Shown: positions 35,103 to 44,539, counted from the first letter of the stretch. The stretch: DNA of 64,000 nucleotides from Jannaschia seohaensis (GCF_900116765.1 NZ_UETC01000002.1:434001-498000); one strand, 5' to 3'. Made by a program: numbers and translations. Notes: generated from the letters alone by a model not told the origin.

Positions 35103-36152
35103 ATGGACGGAGAATCGCCGCGAGGCGTGCAGAACCTGCCTGTCGATGAGGCGGAGCTGCCCTATGGGACGACCGACTCCCGTCGGGACGCGCTAGCGGC
35201 ACTGGAGCGGCTCGCCGCAGGAGACCTGTCCTGCCTTGCCCCCGACTCGGTCGCTCATGCCGCCCATCCCTGGGGGACGCGCCAAGGCGCCGCCGTCCCC
35301 GCGCTTTGGTCGGAGCTGCGCCACGCCCTGCCCGACTTGGAGCGGCGCGACACCCTGTTCCTCGCCGGATCGAACCAACCGGACGCGCGCTGGACCGCGC
35401 CCCGCGCGCCGCATCTGGTCGCCTGCTGCGGCAGCTATCTCGGCACCTTCCGCGAACCGCTCGCGGGCATCCCGCCCACGGGCGGCCTCGTCCGCCTGGA
35501 CTACGGCGAAGCGCATCACTTCGAGGACGGCAAGCTCGTCGCCTCCTGGCTGCTCTGGGATCTGGCGGCGCTGATGATGCAGACCGGCGCCTGGCCGCTG
35601 GGCCGCCCCACCGGAACGCCGGGCCATTGGCCCGCGCCGAAGGGCGGCCAGGGCCTCCGCCTCACACCCGAGCCGGATCAGGGCAGCCTCGCCCGGGTCT
35701 TCGCCATGCATGACGCCCTGCACAGCTTCGACGGCGTCGACATCAACTCGATGGACATGCACCACTGGGCCCCGGACTTCACCTATTGGGCGGGCGGGTT
35801 CATCGGCGCGTGCCGCGGCCTCTCGGGCTTTCGGGCGCGCCACCAGATCCCCTTCCTGCGCGCCTTCCCGGACCGCCGGGGCGCAGGCCATTTCGTCCGC
35901 CTCTCGGACGGGCCCTTCGCGGTCACGGGCGGGGATGTCGCAATCACCCATACCGGCGCCGAATATATGGGCGTGCCCCCCTCGGGCCGGGCGCTGACCT
36001 TCCGGGTGATGGACTTCTACCGCTTCGATTCCGCGGGCCTCATCGCCGAGAACTGGCTCCCCAACGACACGCTGGGCCTTTTGCACCAGATGGGGCTCGA
36101 CGTACTCGGCCGCATGGCCGAGCTCACCGGCGAGGGCCCGCGCCAGATCTAG
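35103..36152 (+). CDS. Two-domain SnoaL-like (ester cyclase-type) protein
   Basis: A 349-aa protein made of two SnoaL/NTF2-like domains, about residues 20-190 (ALAALERLAAGDL, WSELRHALPDLERRD, DYGEAHHFEDGKLVASWLLWD) and 205-345 (MHHWAPDFTYWAGGFIGACRG, HQIPFLRAFPDR, FRVMDFYRFDSAGLIAENWLP). The start at 35103 has GGAGCGGAAG just ahead. It is divergent from the ugpC-type gene by 88 bases and may share its control. No reaction can be assigned; internal duplication is the notable point. Confidence 0.75.
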   Translation: MDGESPRGVQNLPVDEAELPYGTTDSRRDALAALERLAAGDLSCLAPDSVAHAAHPWGTRQGAAVPALWSELRHALPDLERRDTLFLAGSNQPDARWTAPRAPHLVACCGSYLGTFREPLAGIPPTGGLVRLDYGEAHHFEDGKLVASWLLWDLAALMMQTGAWPLGRPTGTPGHWPAPKGGQGLRLTPEPDQGSLARVFAMHDALHSFDGVDINSMDMHHWAPDFTYWAGGFIGACRGLSGFRARHQIPFLRAFPDRRGAGHFVRLSDGPFAVTGGDVAITHTGAEYMGVPPSGRALTFRVMDFYRFDSAGLIAENWLPNDTLGLLHQMGLDVLGRMAELTGEGPRQI

Positions 36153-36221
36153 CCCCCGGCGCCGTCGCCCTCACCGGCCGGCGCGCGCCACGCGCTCCCG
36201 GGCCGACGACGCCCAGCCCCC

Positions 36222-36279
36222 TGCCTTCTTCCCTGTAGAAATATCCCACGGGGGGTCCGGGGGGTGTGAAACCCCCCGG
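36222..36279. repeat. 'ATATTTC' repeat with strong GC hairpin
   Basis: CCGGGGGG-TGTGAAA-CCCCCCGG (36257-36279) is an eight-pair stem between convergent genes. To its left, read on minus, is a GGGATATTTCTACAGGGAAG unit resembling the repeats at 10857, 14420 and 53640. Probable two-way terminator. Confidence 0.55.
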
Positions 36280-36299
36280 CGCTCTCGGCCAGACCTCCG

Positions 36300-38588
36300 T
36301 CAGCCGTAATGCGCCACCGGCGTCCCCGCCAAGGCGGCAACGTTCAGCAGGCCCCGGGCGGTGATCGAAGGCGTCACGATATGCGCCTTGTTCCCCATCC
36401 CCATCAGCAGCGGCCCGACCTCCAGCCCACCGGCCCGGGCCTTAAGGATGTTGCGCGTGGCGCCCGCCGCGTCGGTGGAGGCGAAGACCAGGACGTTGGC
36501 CGCGCCGTCCATCCGGTTCTCGGGCAGGAACCGCGCGCGCAGATCCGGGTCGAGCGCGGCATCGACATTCATCTCGCCCTCGTATTGGAAATCGAGTGCC
36601 ATCGCGTCGAGCAGCGCCAGCGTCTCGCGCATCGTCCGGCCGGAGGCCGAGTCGAGATTGCCGAATTGCGACGCCGAACACAGCGCGATCTTCGGCTCGA
36701 TCCCGAAGCGGCGGACATGGCGGGCGCAGGCAACGACCGTCTCCGCGATCTGGTCCGGCGAGGGCTGGGCGTGGACATGGGTATCGGCCACGAAGAGCGG
36801 CCCGTCCTCCAGAATGATGAGCGACAGCGCACCGACCGGGTGCAGATCCCCCTGCCCCAGCACCTCGGTCACGTAGCGCAGATGCCAGAGGAACTGGCCG
36901 AAGGTGCCGCAGATCAGCGAGTCGGCCTCGCCCCGTTGCACCATGACGGCGGCGATGGCGGTGCTGTTGGTGCGCATCACGGCGCGCGCCAGATCGGGGG
37001 CCATCCCGCGCCGGGCCATCAGCTGATGGTAGGTGCCCCAGTAGTCGCGATACCGCGGATCGTTCTCGGGGTTCACGATCTCGACGTTGCGGCCCGGCTC
37101 CAGGGTCAGCCCCGCCCGCGCGACGCGGGTGGCGATGACCTCCGGGCGGCCGATCAGGATGGGGATGTCGGTCGTCTCCTCCATGATCGCCTGGCAGGCC
37201 CGCAGCACCCGCTCATCCTCGCCCTCGGCGAAGACGATGCGGCGCTCGGCCTGGGCGGCGGCGGCGAAGACGGGCCGCATGATGAGAGCCGACTTGAAGA
37301 CGCTGGCATCGAGCTGGGCCTTATAGGCGGCCAGGTCGTCGATCGGGCGGCGGGCCACGCCGCTCTCCATCGCGGCCTTGGCGACGGCGGAGGCGACAAC
37401 GCCCATCAGCCGCGGGTCGAAGGGCTTGGGGATCAGATAGTCGGGGCCGAAGGTCAGCTGCTCTTCCTGGTAAGCGGCTGCGGCCTCGGCCGAGGTCGTG
37501 GCGCGGGCCAGCGCGGCGATGCCCTCGACGCAGCCGACCTTCATCGCCTCGTTGATCTCGGTCGCGCCGACATCCAGCGCGCCACGGAAGATGAACGGAA
37601 AGCAGAGGACGTTGTTCACCTGGTTGGGATGGTCGCTGCGCCCGGTGGCGATGATCGCATCGGGAGCCACGCGCCGCGCCTCGGCATAGGCGATCTCGGG
37701 GTTCGGGTTGGCCAGGGCGAAGATGATCGGCCGCTCGGCCATCTTTTCGACCATCTCGGGCTTGAGGACGCCCGGACCGGAGAGCCCCAGAAACAGGTCC
37801 GCGCCCTCGATCACCTCCGACAGCGAGCGCGGCCCGCCCGGCTGGGCGAAGGCGGCCTTTTGCGGGGTCATGTCCTCCTCCCGGCCCTCGTGGACGAGAC
37901 CGGCGAGGTCGCAGAGCCAGACATTCTCGCGCTTGACCCCGAGCGTCAGCAGCATGTTCAGGCAGGCGATGCCCGCCGCGCCGCCGCCGGTCGAGACAAC
38001 CTTGATGTCCTCCCAGTTCCGCTCCGTCAGCTTGAGCGCGTTCAGCGCCGCCGCGCCCACCACGATGGCGGTGCCGTGCTGGTCGTCGTGGAAGACGGGA
38101 ATGTTCATCCGCTCGCGGCAGATGCGCTCGACCACGAAGCAGTCGGGGGCCTTGATGTCCTCCAGGTTGATCGCGCCGAACGTCGGCTCCAGCGCGCAGA
38201 CGATCTCGGCGAGGCGCTCCGGGTCGGCCTCGTTCAGCTCGATGTCGAAACAGTCGATATTGGCGAATTTCTTGAACAGGACGGCCTTGCCCTCCATCAC
38301 CGGCTTGGAGGCCAGCGCGCCGATATTCCCCAGCCCCAGCACCGCCGAGCCGTTGGTGACGACCGCCACCAGGTTACCGCGCGCGGTGTAATCGGCCGCC
38401 GCGTCCGGGTTGGCGTGGATCGCGTTGGAAGCCTCGGCCACGCCCGGCGAATAGGCGCGGGCCAGGTCGCGCCCGTTCGCAAGCGGCTTGGTCGCCCGGA
38501 TCTCCAGCTTTCCGGGTTTCGGATAACGATGGTAGTCCAGCGCGGCCTCGCGCAGGGCCGCGTGCTGGTCTTCGGTGCGCTCTGTCAT
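36300..38588 (-). CDS. maeB: NADP-dependent malic enzyme with phosphotransacetylase-like domain
   Basis: A 762-aa two-domain enzyme that decarboxylates malate to pyruvate. Residues ~1-430 are the malic enzyme part ([74 protein letters not shown](P) site [17 protein letters not shown]); ~440-760 is a phosphate acetyl/butyryl-transferase-like domain ([20 protein letters not shown]) that usually acts as an acetyl-CoA-sensing regulatory part. AGGAGG precedes the start. Central carbon metabolism; full length. Confidence 0.95.
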   Translation of the reverse strand: MTERTEDQHAALREAALDYHRYPKPGKLEIRATKPLANGRDLARAYSPGVAEASNAIHANPDAAADYTARGNLVAVVTNGSAVLGLGNIGALASKPVMEGKAVLFKKFANIDCFDIELNEADPERLAEIVCALEPTFGAINLEDIKAPDCFVVERICRERMNIPVFHDDQHGTAIVVGAAALNALKLTERNWEDIKVVSTGGGAAGIACLNMLLTLGVKRENVWLCDLAGLVHEGREEDMTPQKAAFAQPGGPRSLSEVIEGADLFLGLSGPGVLKPEMVEKMAERPIIFALANPNPEIAYAEARRVAPDAIIATGRSDHPNQVNNVLCFPFIFRGALDVGATEINEAMKVGCVEGIAALARATTSAEAAAAYQEEQLTFGPDYLIPKPFDPRLMGVVASAVAKAAMESGVARRPIDDLAAYKAQLDASVFKSALIMRPVFAAAAQAERRIVFAEGEDERVLRACQAIMEETTDIPILIGRPEVIATRVARAGLTLEPGRNVEIVNPENDPRYRDYWGTYHQLMARRGMAPDLARAVMRTNSTAIAAVMVQRGEADSLICGTFGQFLWHLRYVTEVLGQGDLHPVGALSLIILEDGPLFVADTHVHAQPSPDQIAETVVACARHVRRFGIEPKIALCSASQFGNLDSASGRTMRETLALLDAMALDFQYEGEMNVDAALDPDLRARFLPENRMDGAANVLVFASTDAAGATRNILKARAGGLEVGPLLMGMGNKAHIVTPSITARGLLNVAALAGTPVAHYG

Positions 38589-38673
38589 TGGGCCCTCCTG
38601 CCTCTCGGCCTCCTCGTAGCACCGGCAGAAGCCGGGGGTCGACCGTTGTCCTTTCGCGTGATCCTATGCCCCC

Positions 38674-39696
38674 ATGCAAGACGAGACCGAGATCGTGCTG
38701 GCTGCCCCCGATTTCGGGGCCGAGTTGGCGTTCTGGACCGGGCGGGGCTGGCGGCTCGACGCAATCTGGCCCGCCGACGACCCGGCGGTGGCGCGGCTGG
38801 GCGGCACCCCGCGCCTGCGGCTGGAGCGGGCGGCCGAGGGCCGGGTGACGCTGCGCCAGTCCGAAGGGGAGGCCGCGACCTCGCCCGCCGGGCACCGAAT
38901 CGAAATCGGGCCGGCCGTGCCGGAGCAGGCCATGCCGCCGGTGCAGACCGGGTTCGGCTTGCGCCGGCTGGCCGATGGCGCCCCCTGGGTGATCGGGCGG
39001 GCGGGCATGCACTACCGCGATCTGGTGCCCGACCGGCTAGGGGGCGCGATCATCGCCTCCCATATCCGCATCCCGGATGGCGGGCCGGTGCCGGACATGA
39101 TCCATTACCACACGATCGGGTTCCAGCTGATCTGGTGCTATCGAGGCTGGGTCGACCTCGTCTACGAGGACCAGGGTCCGCCCTTCCGCCTGACCGCCGG
39201 GTCTTGCGTCATCCAGCCGCCGGAGATCCGGCACCGAGTGCTCCACGCCTCGGACGGGATCGAAGTGGTGGAGATCGGCGTGCCGGCCGTCCACGTGACC
39301 ACCATCGACCATGCGATGGAACTGCCCAACGGGCCCGCGGTGCCCGGGCGGCGGTTCCAGGGGCAGACCTTCGTTCACCACCGGGCGGAGGGCGCGGCTT
39401 GGACCCCGTCGGAGCTCAGCGGGTTCGAGGCCCGCGAGACGGGGATTTCGGAGGCGACAGGCGGCGTCGCCGGCGTGCGCGTCTTGCGGAGCGACGGGCG
39501 CCCGGCGCGGCTCACGCCCGAGGCGGAGATCCATTTCGTCTTCGTTCTGGAGGGCGGCCTGACCCTGGAGCGGGCGGGCACGAGCCATCCCGTCGCGCCC
39601 GCGGACGCCTTCGTCCTGCGCCCCGGAGAGACGGTGGAATTGACCGACATTCAGCCGGGGACGGAATTGCTGGAAGTGACCCTGCCGGGACGCTAG
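38674..39696 (+). CDS. Cupin-domain protein
   Basis: A 340-aa protein with two cupin barrels. The first (about 120-215) has HYHTIGFQLIWCYRGWVDLVYEDQG and GSCVIQPPEIRHRVLHAS with metal-type His residues; the second (about 235-335) has IHFVFVLEGGLTLERAG and PADAFVLRPGETVE. Residues 1-100 are a separate alpha/beta stretch. Bicupins include dioxygenases and sugar-modifying enzymes; no substrate is evident. Divergent from maeB by 85 bases; monocistronic. Confidence 0.8.
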   Translation: MQDETEIVLAAPDFGAELAFWTGRGWRLDAIWPADDPAVARLGGTPRLRLERAAEGRVTLRQSEGEAATSPAGHRIEIGPAVPEQAMPPVQTGFGLRRLADGAPWVIGRAGMHYRDLVPDRLGGAIIASHIRIPDGGPVPDMIHYHTIGFQLIWCYRGWVDLVYEDQGPPFRLTAGSCVIQPPEIRHRVLHASDGIEVVEIGVPAVHVTTIDHAMELPNGPAVPGRRFQGQTFVHHRAEGAAWTPSELSGFEARETGISEATGGVAGVRVLRSDGRPARLTPEAEIHFVFVLEGGLTLERAGTSHPVAPADAFVLRPGETVELTDIQPGTELLEVTLPGR

Positions 39697-39751
39697 CCCC
39701 AGGCGTCCCTTCGGACCATGCCAACGCCTCCGGCTCCGCCGGATCGGCCCC

Positions 39752-40288
39752 TCAGGCGTCCAGGCCGCGGCGCATATCGGGGGGCAAAAGCTCCTCGAAG
39801 GGCTGGGTCATCCGGCGGCTCTCGGCGATGCAGAGCAGGATCTGGTTGCGGGTCAGCGCCCGTCCCTCGATATGCCGGAAATCGGTCGCGTTGGTGAGAT
39901 AAAGACCCACCGCCGAGATCACCTGCTTGTCCGACAGCTCCATCGCCTCGCGCAGATACCAGGCAGTCACCTCCGCCTCGGTCCGGCCGAGCAAGGCGGC
40001 GTGATCGGCCGCCCACCCGTTCGGGCAGAGCCCACCTTCGAAGTCCACACCGATCACCGCCTTGCGCAAGGCATCCTCAGTCAGCACAACCGGCGCCAGC
40101 GTCGCTTGCGCCACCGTCACGCCCAAGGCCAAAGCCATCCCGGCCAGTCCCATCGCCATGCAAAGCGCCTCCGTTCGTGAGGCGTCCTGCAGTTGCGCCC
40201 GCAGGCTCGCCGTCATTCGCTTCACCGCACCGGCCAAAGCCCCGGTCAAAGACCGTTCTCGGGACTCGGGGCGGGAAACATATGTCAT
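39752..40288 (-). CDS. Hypothetical protein with one membrane helix
   Basis: Not recognised. About 178 aa from the ATG at 40288 (MTYVSRPESRERSLTGALAG), or shorter from 40216. A single hydrophobic segment, ALCMAMGLAGMALALGVTVAQATLAP, around residues 44-68 suggests a membrane anchor with a C-terminal domain outside the cytoplasm (GVDFEGGLCPNGWAADH, LSDKQVISAVGLYLTNATDFRHIEG). Codon use is normal for the window. An inverted TTTGGC/GCCAAA pair lies upstream at about 40319-40343. Confidence 0.6.
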   Translation of the reverse strand: MTYVSRPESRERSLTGALAGAVKRMTASLRAQLQDASRTEALCMAMGLAGMALALGVTVAQATLAPVVLTEDALRKAVIGVDFEGGLCPNGWAADHAALLGRTEAEVTAWYLREAMELSDKQVISAVGLYLTNATDFRHIEGRALTRNQILLCIAESRRMTQPFEELLPPDMRRGLDA

Positions 40289-40463
40289 TCGTACGGCACC
40301 AGGGGGTAAACGTGTCCGATTTGGCACGAGAATGGGGCCAAATTGTGGCATATTCGCCGGGTCTCTTTTCGCTATCCTGGACAATACTTCGTTCAATCAG
40401 GATTTGTCGCCGCAGCGCGCGAGCCCCATGGTCAAATGCGGCGCGGCGGTGTCTTAGGAGCGC

Positions 40464-41363
40464 ATGTCGCTCTGGATCGTCGCCACCCTCTTCGCAGCCG
40501 CAATCCAGGCGGTCCGATTCTACCTGCAAAAGCGCATCTCCAGCGCGGGGCTCGGCCCGGTCGCGGCGACCTTCGCCCGCTTCGTCTACGCCCCTCTCCC
40601 CATCGCGCTGGGGATCGCGGCCTGGGCCGTGACCACCGGCGGGGACCTGCCCGGCATCGGCGCCGGGTTCTGGCCCTTCGCCATCGCGGGCGGCATCGCG
40701 CAGATCCTGGCGACGATCTGCGTCGTGGCCCTTTTCGCGCGGCGCAACTTCGCGGTAGGGATCGCCTTTTCCAAGACCGCCGTCCTGCTGACGGTGGTGA
40801 CGGGCTTTCTGCTGCTCGGGGAGTTGGTGACCTGGGTGGCGCTGGCGGCGATGGCCGTGGGCTTCGTCGGCGTGCTGCTTCTCTCGCTGCCCGAGGGCCG
40901 TGGGCTGCGCGCCAACCCGTTCAACATCGCCTCGGCGCTGGGGCTGGCCTCGGGGGTGTTCTTCTCGATATCGGCGGTGGGCTATCGGGGCGCGTCGCTC
41001 GCCATCGAGACGGACGCGCCGCTCTTGCGGGCGGCGATGACGCTTTGCTTCGTGACGCTGCTCCAGACGGCGCTGCTGGCCGCGTGGCTCGCCTGGCGGG
41101 ACCGGGCCGGGCTGATCGCCGTGTTCCGCAGCTGGCGGGCGACGGCGCTGGTGGGGCTGACCTCGATGCTGGGCTCGCTGGGCTGGTTCACGGCCTACAC
41201 GCTCCAGACGGCGGCCTATGTGAACGCGGTCGGTCAGGTCGAACTGATCCTCTCGATGCTGATCTCCCGTTTCGCCCTGGGGGAGCGGCAATCGCCCCGC
41301 GAACTGACGGGAATCGTCCTGGTGGGCGTCAGCGTCGTCGGGCTGATCCTGCTGGGCGCTTGA
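40464..41363 (+). CDS. EamA-family (DMT) transporter
   Basis: A 299-aa inner-membrane protein with about ten hydrophobic helices in two EamA repeats, MSLWIVATLFAAAIQAVRFY through the C-terminal GIVLVGVSVVGLILLGA. Motifs such as ARRNFAVGIAFSKTAVLLTVV and the final VNAVGQVELILSMLISRFALGE are usual in DMT exporters. Probably a metabolite or amino-acid exporter; substrate unknown. TTAGGAG sits six bases ahead of the ATG. Convergent with the NUDIX gene (3-base gap). Confidence 0.9.
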   Translation: MSLWIVATLFAAAIQAVRFYLQKRISSAGLGPVAATFARFVYAPLPIALGIAAWAVTTGGDLPGIGAGFWPFAIAGGIAQILATICVVALFARRNFAVGIAFSKTAVLLTVVTGFLLLGELVTWVALAAMAVGFVGVLLLSLPEGRGLRANPFNIASALGLASGVFFSISAVGYRGASLAIETDAPLLRAAMTLCFVTLLQTALLAAWLAWRDRAGLIAVFRSWRATALVGLTSMLGSLGWFTAYTLQTAAYVNAVGQVELILSMLISRFALGERQSPRELTGIVLVGVSVVGLILLGA

Positions 41364-41366
41364 CCG

Positions 41367-42011
41367 TCAGAGCCGGGAGAAGACCGAGCTTTCGCCCGAA
41401 TTGTCGAAGAACGGCACGCCTTGCGGCTCGGCGCCCTCGGCGATGGCGGCGATCTCGGCCAGGACGACTTCGGTAATGAAGGGCATGTCCAGCGCCCGAG
41501 CCTCGGCCACCGGAACCCAGTGGAGGTGGCTCAGCTCGTCCTCGGCGGCGGAGAAATCGTCCGGGTCGCCGATCAGAGCCTCGGCCGGGGCGAGCAGGAA
41601 GCGCGCGTCGAAGCGCCGGGGCCGCCCCGGCGGCGTGATCGCACGGAAGACGAAGCGGAGTGCGCCCGCATCGGGCGCATGACCGGCAAAGCCCGGCCAA
41701 GGCGGGCTGACCTCCGAGGGTGTCGCAACGATCTGGCCAGTCTCCTCGGCTAGCTCGCGCAAGGCGGCCGCCGCCAGCGCCTCCGGCGACAGCGCGCTAC
41801 GCGCCGACAGTGCAGCGTGGACCGGAGCGCTGAGCGGCCGCCCGAGCTGAACCTCGGCATCGGCCGCGTCCACCGCGCCGCCCGGAAAGACGAACTTCGA
41901 TGGCATGAACGCCGCCTTGGCCCCGCGCTGCCCCATCAGGACGGCCGGGCCCGACGGCCCCTGCCGCAGCAGCACGATCGTCGCCGCGTCCCGGATCGGC
42001 ACCGCGCTCAC
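41367..42011 (-). CDS. NUDIX hydrolase (coenzyme A/long-form type)
   Basis: A 214-aa NUDIX protein. FVFPGGAVDAADAEV opens the fold and AAAALRELAEETGQIV is the NUDIX box with all catalytic Glu; a long insertion lies between them, as in NUDT7/NUDT19-like proteins. The GTG at 42011 overlaps the stop of the upstream DUF983 gene (GTGA) and fits the family start VSAVPIRDAATIVLLRQG; an upstream ATG at 42044 would overlap more. Substrate undetermined. Confidence 0.87.
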   Translation of the reverse strand: MSAVPIRDAATIVLLRQGPSGPAVLMGQRGAKAAFMPSKFVFPGGAVDAADAEVQLGRPLSAPVHAALSARSALSPEALAAAALRELAEETGQIVATPSEVSPPWPGFAGHAPDAGALRFVFRAITPPGRPRRFDARFLLAPAEALIGDPDDFSAAEDELSHLHWVPVAEARALDMPFITEVVLAEIAAIAEGAEPQGVPFFDNSGESSVFSRL

Positions 42012-42442
42012 GGGTGACCGAATCCGTGCATCCGGTTGGCCCATTGAACGCTGACGATCAGCCCTTTGAGCCGTGGCAGGAACCACAGCGACAGGGCCGT
42101 GGCGGAGACCATGAAGATCGCCATGAAGGTGTAGGGGTCCGGCTCGAAGCGGACATAGAACCACAGCATCGCCGGGCCGATGATATGTCCGACGATCAGC
42201 AGCGTCAGATAGGGCGGGCCGTCATCGGCGCGGTGATGATACAGCGCCTCGCCGCAGACGGGGCAGTTGTCGCGCACCTTCAGGTAGCCCTGCATCATGG
42301 GGCCGGAGCCACAACACGGGCAGCGGCGGCGGAAGCCGCGCAAGATGGCCTGCCGCGTCGGCCGTTCGGCCGTCGGGTCCGACGGGCAGAGCGCCGGATC
42401 GACGCTGTCGGATTGCGGGCTCGGAGGGGAGAGATCACGCAT
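42008..42442 (-). CDS. DUF983 membrane protein
   Basis: A 144-aa protein of the DUF983 family. The start at 42442 (MRDLSPPSPQSDSVDPALC) has AAAGGAA ahead. A zinc-ribbon-like CPCCGSG...CPVCGEALYHH (four Cys) is followed by two membrane helices (TLLIVGHIIGPAMLWFYV and FMAIFMVSATALSLWFLP) and the end WANRMHGFGHP. Often found near cytochrome-oxidase or NUDIX genes; function unknown. Translationally coupled to the NUDIX gene. Confidence 0.9.
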   Translation of the reverse strand: MRDLSPPSPQSDSVDPALCPSDPTAERPTRQAILRGFRRRCPCCGSGPMMQGYLKVRDNCPVCGEALYHHRADDGPPYLTLLIVGHIIGPAMLWFYVRFEPDPYTFMAIFMVSATALSLWFLPRLKGLIVSVQWANRMHGFGHP

Positions 42443-42613
42443 GGCGAGTTCCTTTCGTACGCCCTCTACCTTGGCCCGCGCGTCGCTTCCAGGCGACAGG
42501 TTGGCACTGGGAAAAAAAGACGCGGAGGGGGCGACGGAATCGGCGCGGCCCCGCGTGTGAAGAGGGACGGTGCCGGAGAGGACGGCCCGCGCGATGCAAC
42601 AAAGGACGCGATC

Positions 42614-43078
42614 ATGACAATTGACCCTCTTTTCAAGCGCCTCATTCCCGGACTTGCCGCCGGTGCGGCCATGCTGACCCTGACCTCCATGGCGGATGCG
42701 GCCGGCCCGCGCCCCGCCTTCTCGGAGGTGGATGCCAATGGCGATGGCGCGGTGACGCAGGATGAGCTGCGCGCCCTTGCGCGGGGCCGTGGCCGCGACA
42801 GGCTGGCCGCCGCCGATGCCGATGGCGACGGCGTGCTGACGCGGGACGAAGCGCTGGCGGCCGCGCAGGAGCGTGCCGCGGACCGGGTGAACCGCATGTT
42901 CGACCGGCTCGACACCGACGGCGATGACGCTCTCACCGAAGCGGAGCGCATGGCCGGCCGCGAGGCGCACGGGGACCGGATGCGCCATGGCGGCGGGCGG
43001 ATGTTCCAGCGGGCCGACGCGAACGGCGATGGCAGCATCGACTCGGCCGAGTGGGACGCGCTCCCCCGTCGGCGCTAA
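42614..43078 (+). CDS. Exported EF-hand calcium-binding protein
   Basis: A 154-aa exported protein. The start at 42614 (MTIDPLFKRLIPGLAAGAAM) yields a signal peptide ending near ADA-AG. Four EF-hand loops follow: EVDANGDGAVTQDE, DADGDGVLTRDE, LDTDGDDALTEAE and ADANGDGSIDSAE, each with Asp/Asn at positions 1, 3 and 5 and Glu at 12. It should bind Ca2+ in the periplasm. It lies 47 bases ahead of an ECF sigma factor gene, suggesting that it senses or buffers a metal for that system. Confidence 0.9.
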   Translation: MTIDPLFKRLIPGLAAGAAMLTLTSMADAAGPRPAFSEVDANGDGAVTQDELRALARGRGRDRLAAADADGDGVLTRDEALAAAQERAADRVNRMFDRLDTDGDDALTEAERMAGREAHGDRMRHGGGRMFQRADANGDGSIDSAEWDALPRRR

Positions 43079-43125
43079 GCTCGAATGGGGGCGGCCTGGA
43101 CCGCCCCCTGATCTGGAGGTTTCGG

Positions 43126-43707
43126 GTGCGCGATGCGGCCACCGAGGAAGCGGATCTGCTGGCGCGCGCGGTCGATGGCGACCGCGCGGCGGCCGCGGTG
43201 CTGGTCGATCGTCTGGGACCCAAGCTGATGGCCTTCAGCCTGAAGATGACCGGCGGCGACCGGGCCGAGGCGGAGGAGATCGTCCAAGAGGCCTTCCTGC
43301 GTCTTTGGCGCAAGGCGCCGGATTGGACGGGGGACGGGCCCGCGCGCCTCTCGACCTGGCTGGGGCGGGTGGCCGCGAACCTCGCCGTGGACCGGCACCG
43401 CAAGCGCGGCCGGACAACGCCGCTCGACGAGGACGCCCCGCTGCCGGATCCGGATCCCGGCGCCCTCGCCGGGCTGATCGCCGCCGACCGGCGCGCCGCC
43501 ATCCAAGCCGCGCTCGCCGCGCTGCCCGACCGGCAGCGGCAGGCGGTCGTGTTGCGCCTCGTGGAGGGCTATTCGAATCCCGACATCGCGGCGACCATGG
43601 GCACCGGTGTCGAAGCGGTCGAAAGCCTGATCGCCCGCGGCAAGCGGCGGCTGGCGACGCTGTTGCGCGGGCTGGACGAAGAAGAAAGGAACGGGACCGA
43701 TGGCTGA
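43126..43707 (+). CDS. ECF-type RNA polymerase sigma factor
   Basis: A 193-aa sigma-70 family factor starting with GTG behind TGGAGG. Region 2: LMAFSLKMTGGDRAEAEEIVQEAFLRLWRKAPDW (core binding and -10 recognition); region 4: ALPDRQRQAVVLRLVEGYSNPDIAATMG with a helix-turn-helix for the -35. The next gene overlaps its end by eight bases and encodes a one-helix anti-sigma-like protein, so it is probably held inactive at the membrane. Target promoters are unknown; autoregulation is likely. Confidence 0.9.
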   Translation: MRDAATEEADLLARAVDGDRAAAAVLVDRLGPKLMAFSLKMTGGDRAEAEEIVQEAFLRLWRKAPDWTGDGPARLSTWLGRVAANLAVDRHRKRGRTTPLDEDAPLPDPDPGALAGLIAADRRAAIQAALAALPDRQRQAVVLRLVEGYSNPDIAATMGTGVEAVESLIARGKRRLATLLRGLDEEERNGTDG

Positions 43708-43987
43708 CGACCGCGAGATCGACCGCTGGCTGGCGGAGATGGCCGAGGACGAAGCGCCGCTCTCCCCCGGCCTCCGCGCGGCCATCCTGGACGGGCTGCC
43801 CGCGCCGCAGCGCTGGGTCTGGTGGCGTCCGGCGCTGGTTTGGACCGGCCCAATGGCGGCCGCGCTCTGCGGGATCTGGCTGGGTTTGGCCCAACCGGCG
43901 CTGGTCTTGCAGGCCGTGCCCGGCCTCGGGGAGCCAGTCGCTGTCGGGGGGGCGGACCCGCTGGACGAGTGGGAGGGATGGCTGTGA
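43700..43987 (+). CDS. Anti-sigma-factor-like single-helix protein
   Basis: A 95-aa protein with an acidic cytoplasmic N-terminus (MADDREIDRWLAEMAEDEA) that could bind sigma, a hydrophobic helix near residues 42-68 (PALVWTGPMAAALCGIWLGL) and a short acidic periplasmic tail. Size and layout are like CnrY/NsrF-type anti-sigma factors, though no sequence motif proves it. It overlaps both the sigma gene (8 bases) and the next gene (10 bases), so the three products are made together. Confidence 0.65.
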   Translation: MADDREIDRWLAEMAEDEAPLSPGLRAAILDGLPAPQRWVWWRPALVWTGPMAAALCGIWLGLAQPALVLQAVPGLGEPVAVGGADPLDEWEGWL

Positions 43988-44421
43988 GTCGAAACTGGAC
44001 CAAGCCCGCCCTCGCCGTTTCGCTGGCGATCAACCTGCTGGTCGCCGGGGCGGTGGGCGGCGCGCTGCTGACGGATCGCGGCCCTGGGCGGGGCGGACCC
44101 ACGGGCGGCCCGCCGGAGCTGCGCAGTTTCGAGAGAGGATTGGAGCCCGAGCGCCGGGACGCGCTGCGCGCCCGGCTGCGGGAGGACCCGGCGCTGCGCG
44201 GCGGGCGCGCGCGTCTGCGGGCGACGCGCGGCGAACTCGTATCGGTCTTGCGCGCCGAGCCGTTCGACGCCGATGCCTTCCGCGCGGCGCTGTCGGCGCA
44301 GCGCGCGGTCCAGACCGAACTGGTCACGCGCGCCTTGGAAGCGATGGTCCTCACCGCCCAGGAGATGGCACCTAATGAGCGCGCGGCGCTGGCCGACGTG
44401 CTCGCCCGCCGGCGCCGCTAG
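43978..44421 (+). CDS. Periplasmic heavy-metal sensor-like protein (CnrX/Spy type)
   Basis: A 147-aa protein with an N-terminal anchor or signal (LAVSLAINLLVAGAVGGALL) and an Arg-rich helical periplasmic domain: LEPERRDALRARLREDPALRG, RLRATRGELVSVLRAEPFDADAFRAALS, AQEMAPNERAALADVLARRR. This matches the 'heavy-metal resistance' / Spy-CpxP fold (PF13801-like). GGGAGGG precedes the ATG. With the sigma and anti-sigma genes it forms a CnrYXH-like trio. No His/Met-rich metal site is obvious, so the true signal may be envelope stress. Confidence 0.78.
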   Translation: MAVSRNWTKPALAVSLAINLLVAGAVGGALLTDRGPGRGGPTGGPPELRSFERGLEPERRDALRARLREDPALRGGRARLRATRGELVSVLRAEPFDADAFRAALSAQRAVQTELVTRALEAMVLTAQEMAPNERAALADVLARRRR

Positions 44422-44539
44422 AGCGCGCGGCGGGTGCCCTGCCGCCAAGATCGCCAAGACGCCGGGGATCGAGGCGCGGCGGGGTCCGTGCAGGCTCTTT
44501 TCGCCCTGGGCGCGCGTCGAGAGCGGGGTCGCCCCTCCG

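Noticed and set aside
36309-39902. 1197-codon open frame on plus spanning the malic enzyme and cupin genes
   Set aside because: It runs through two clear genes on different strands and frames, so it is a GC artefact, not a giant protein.
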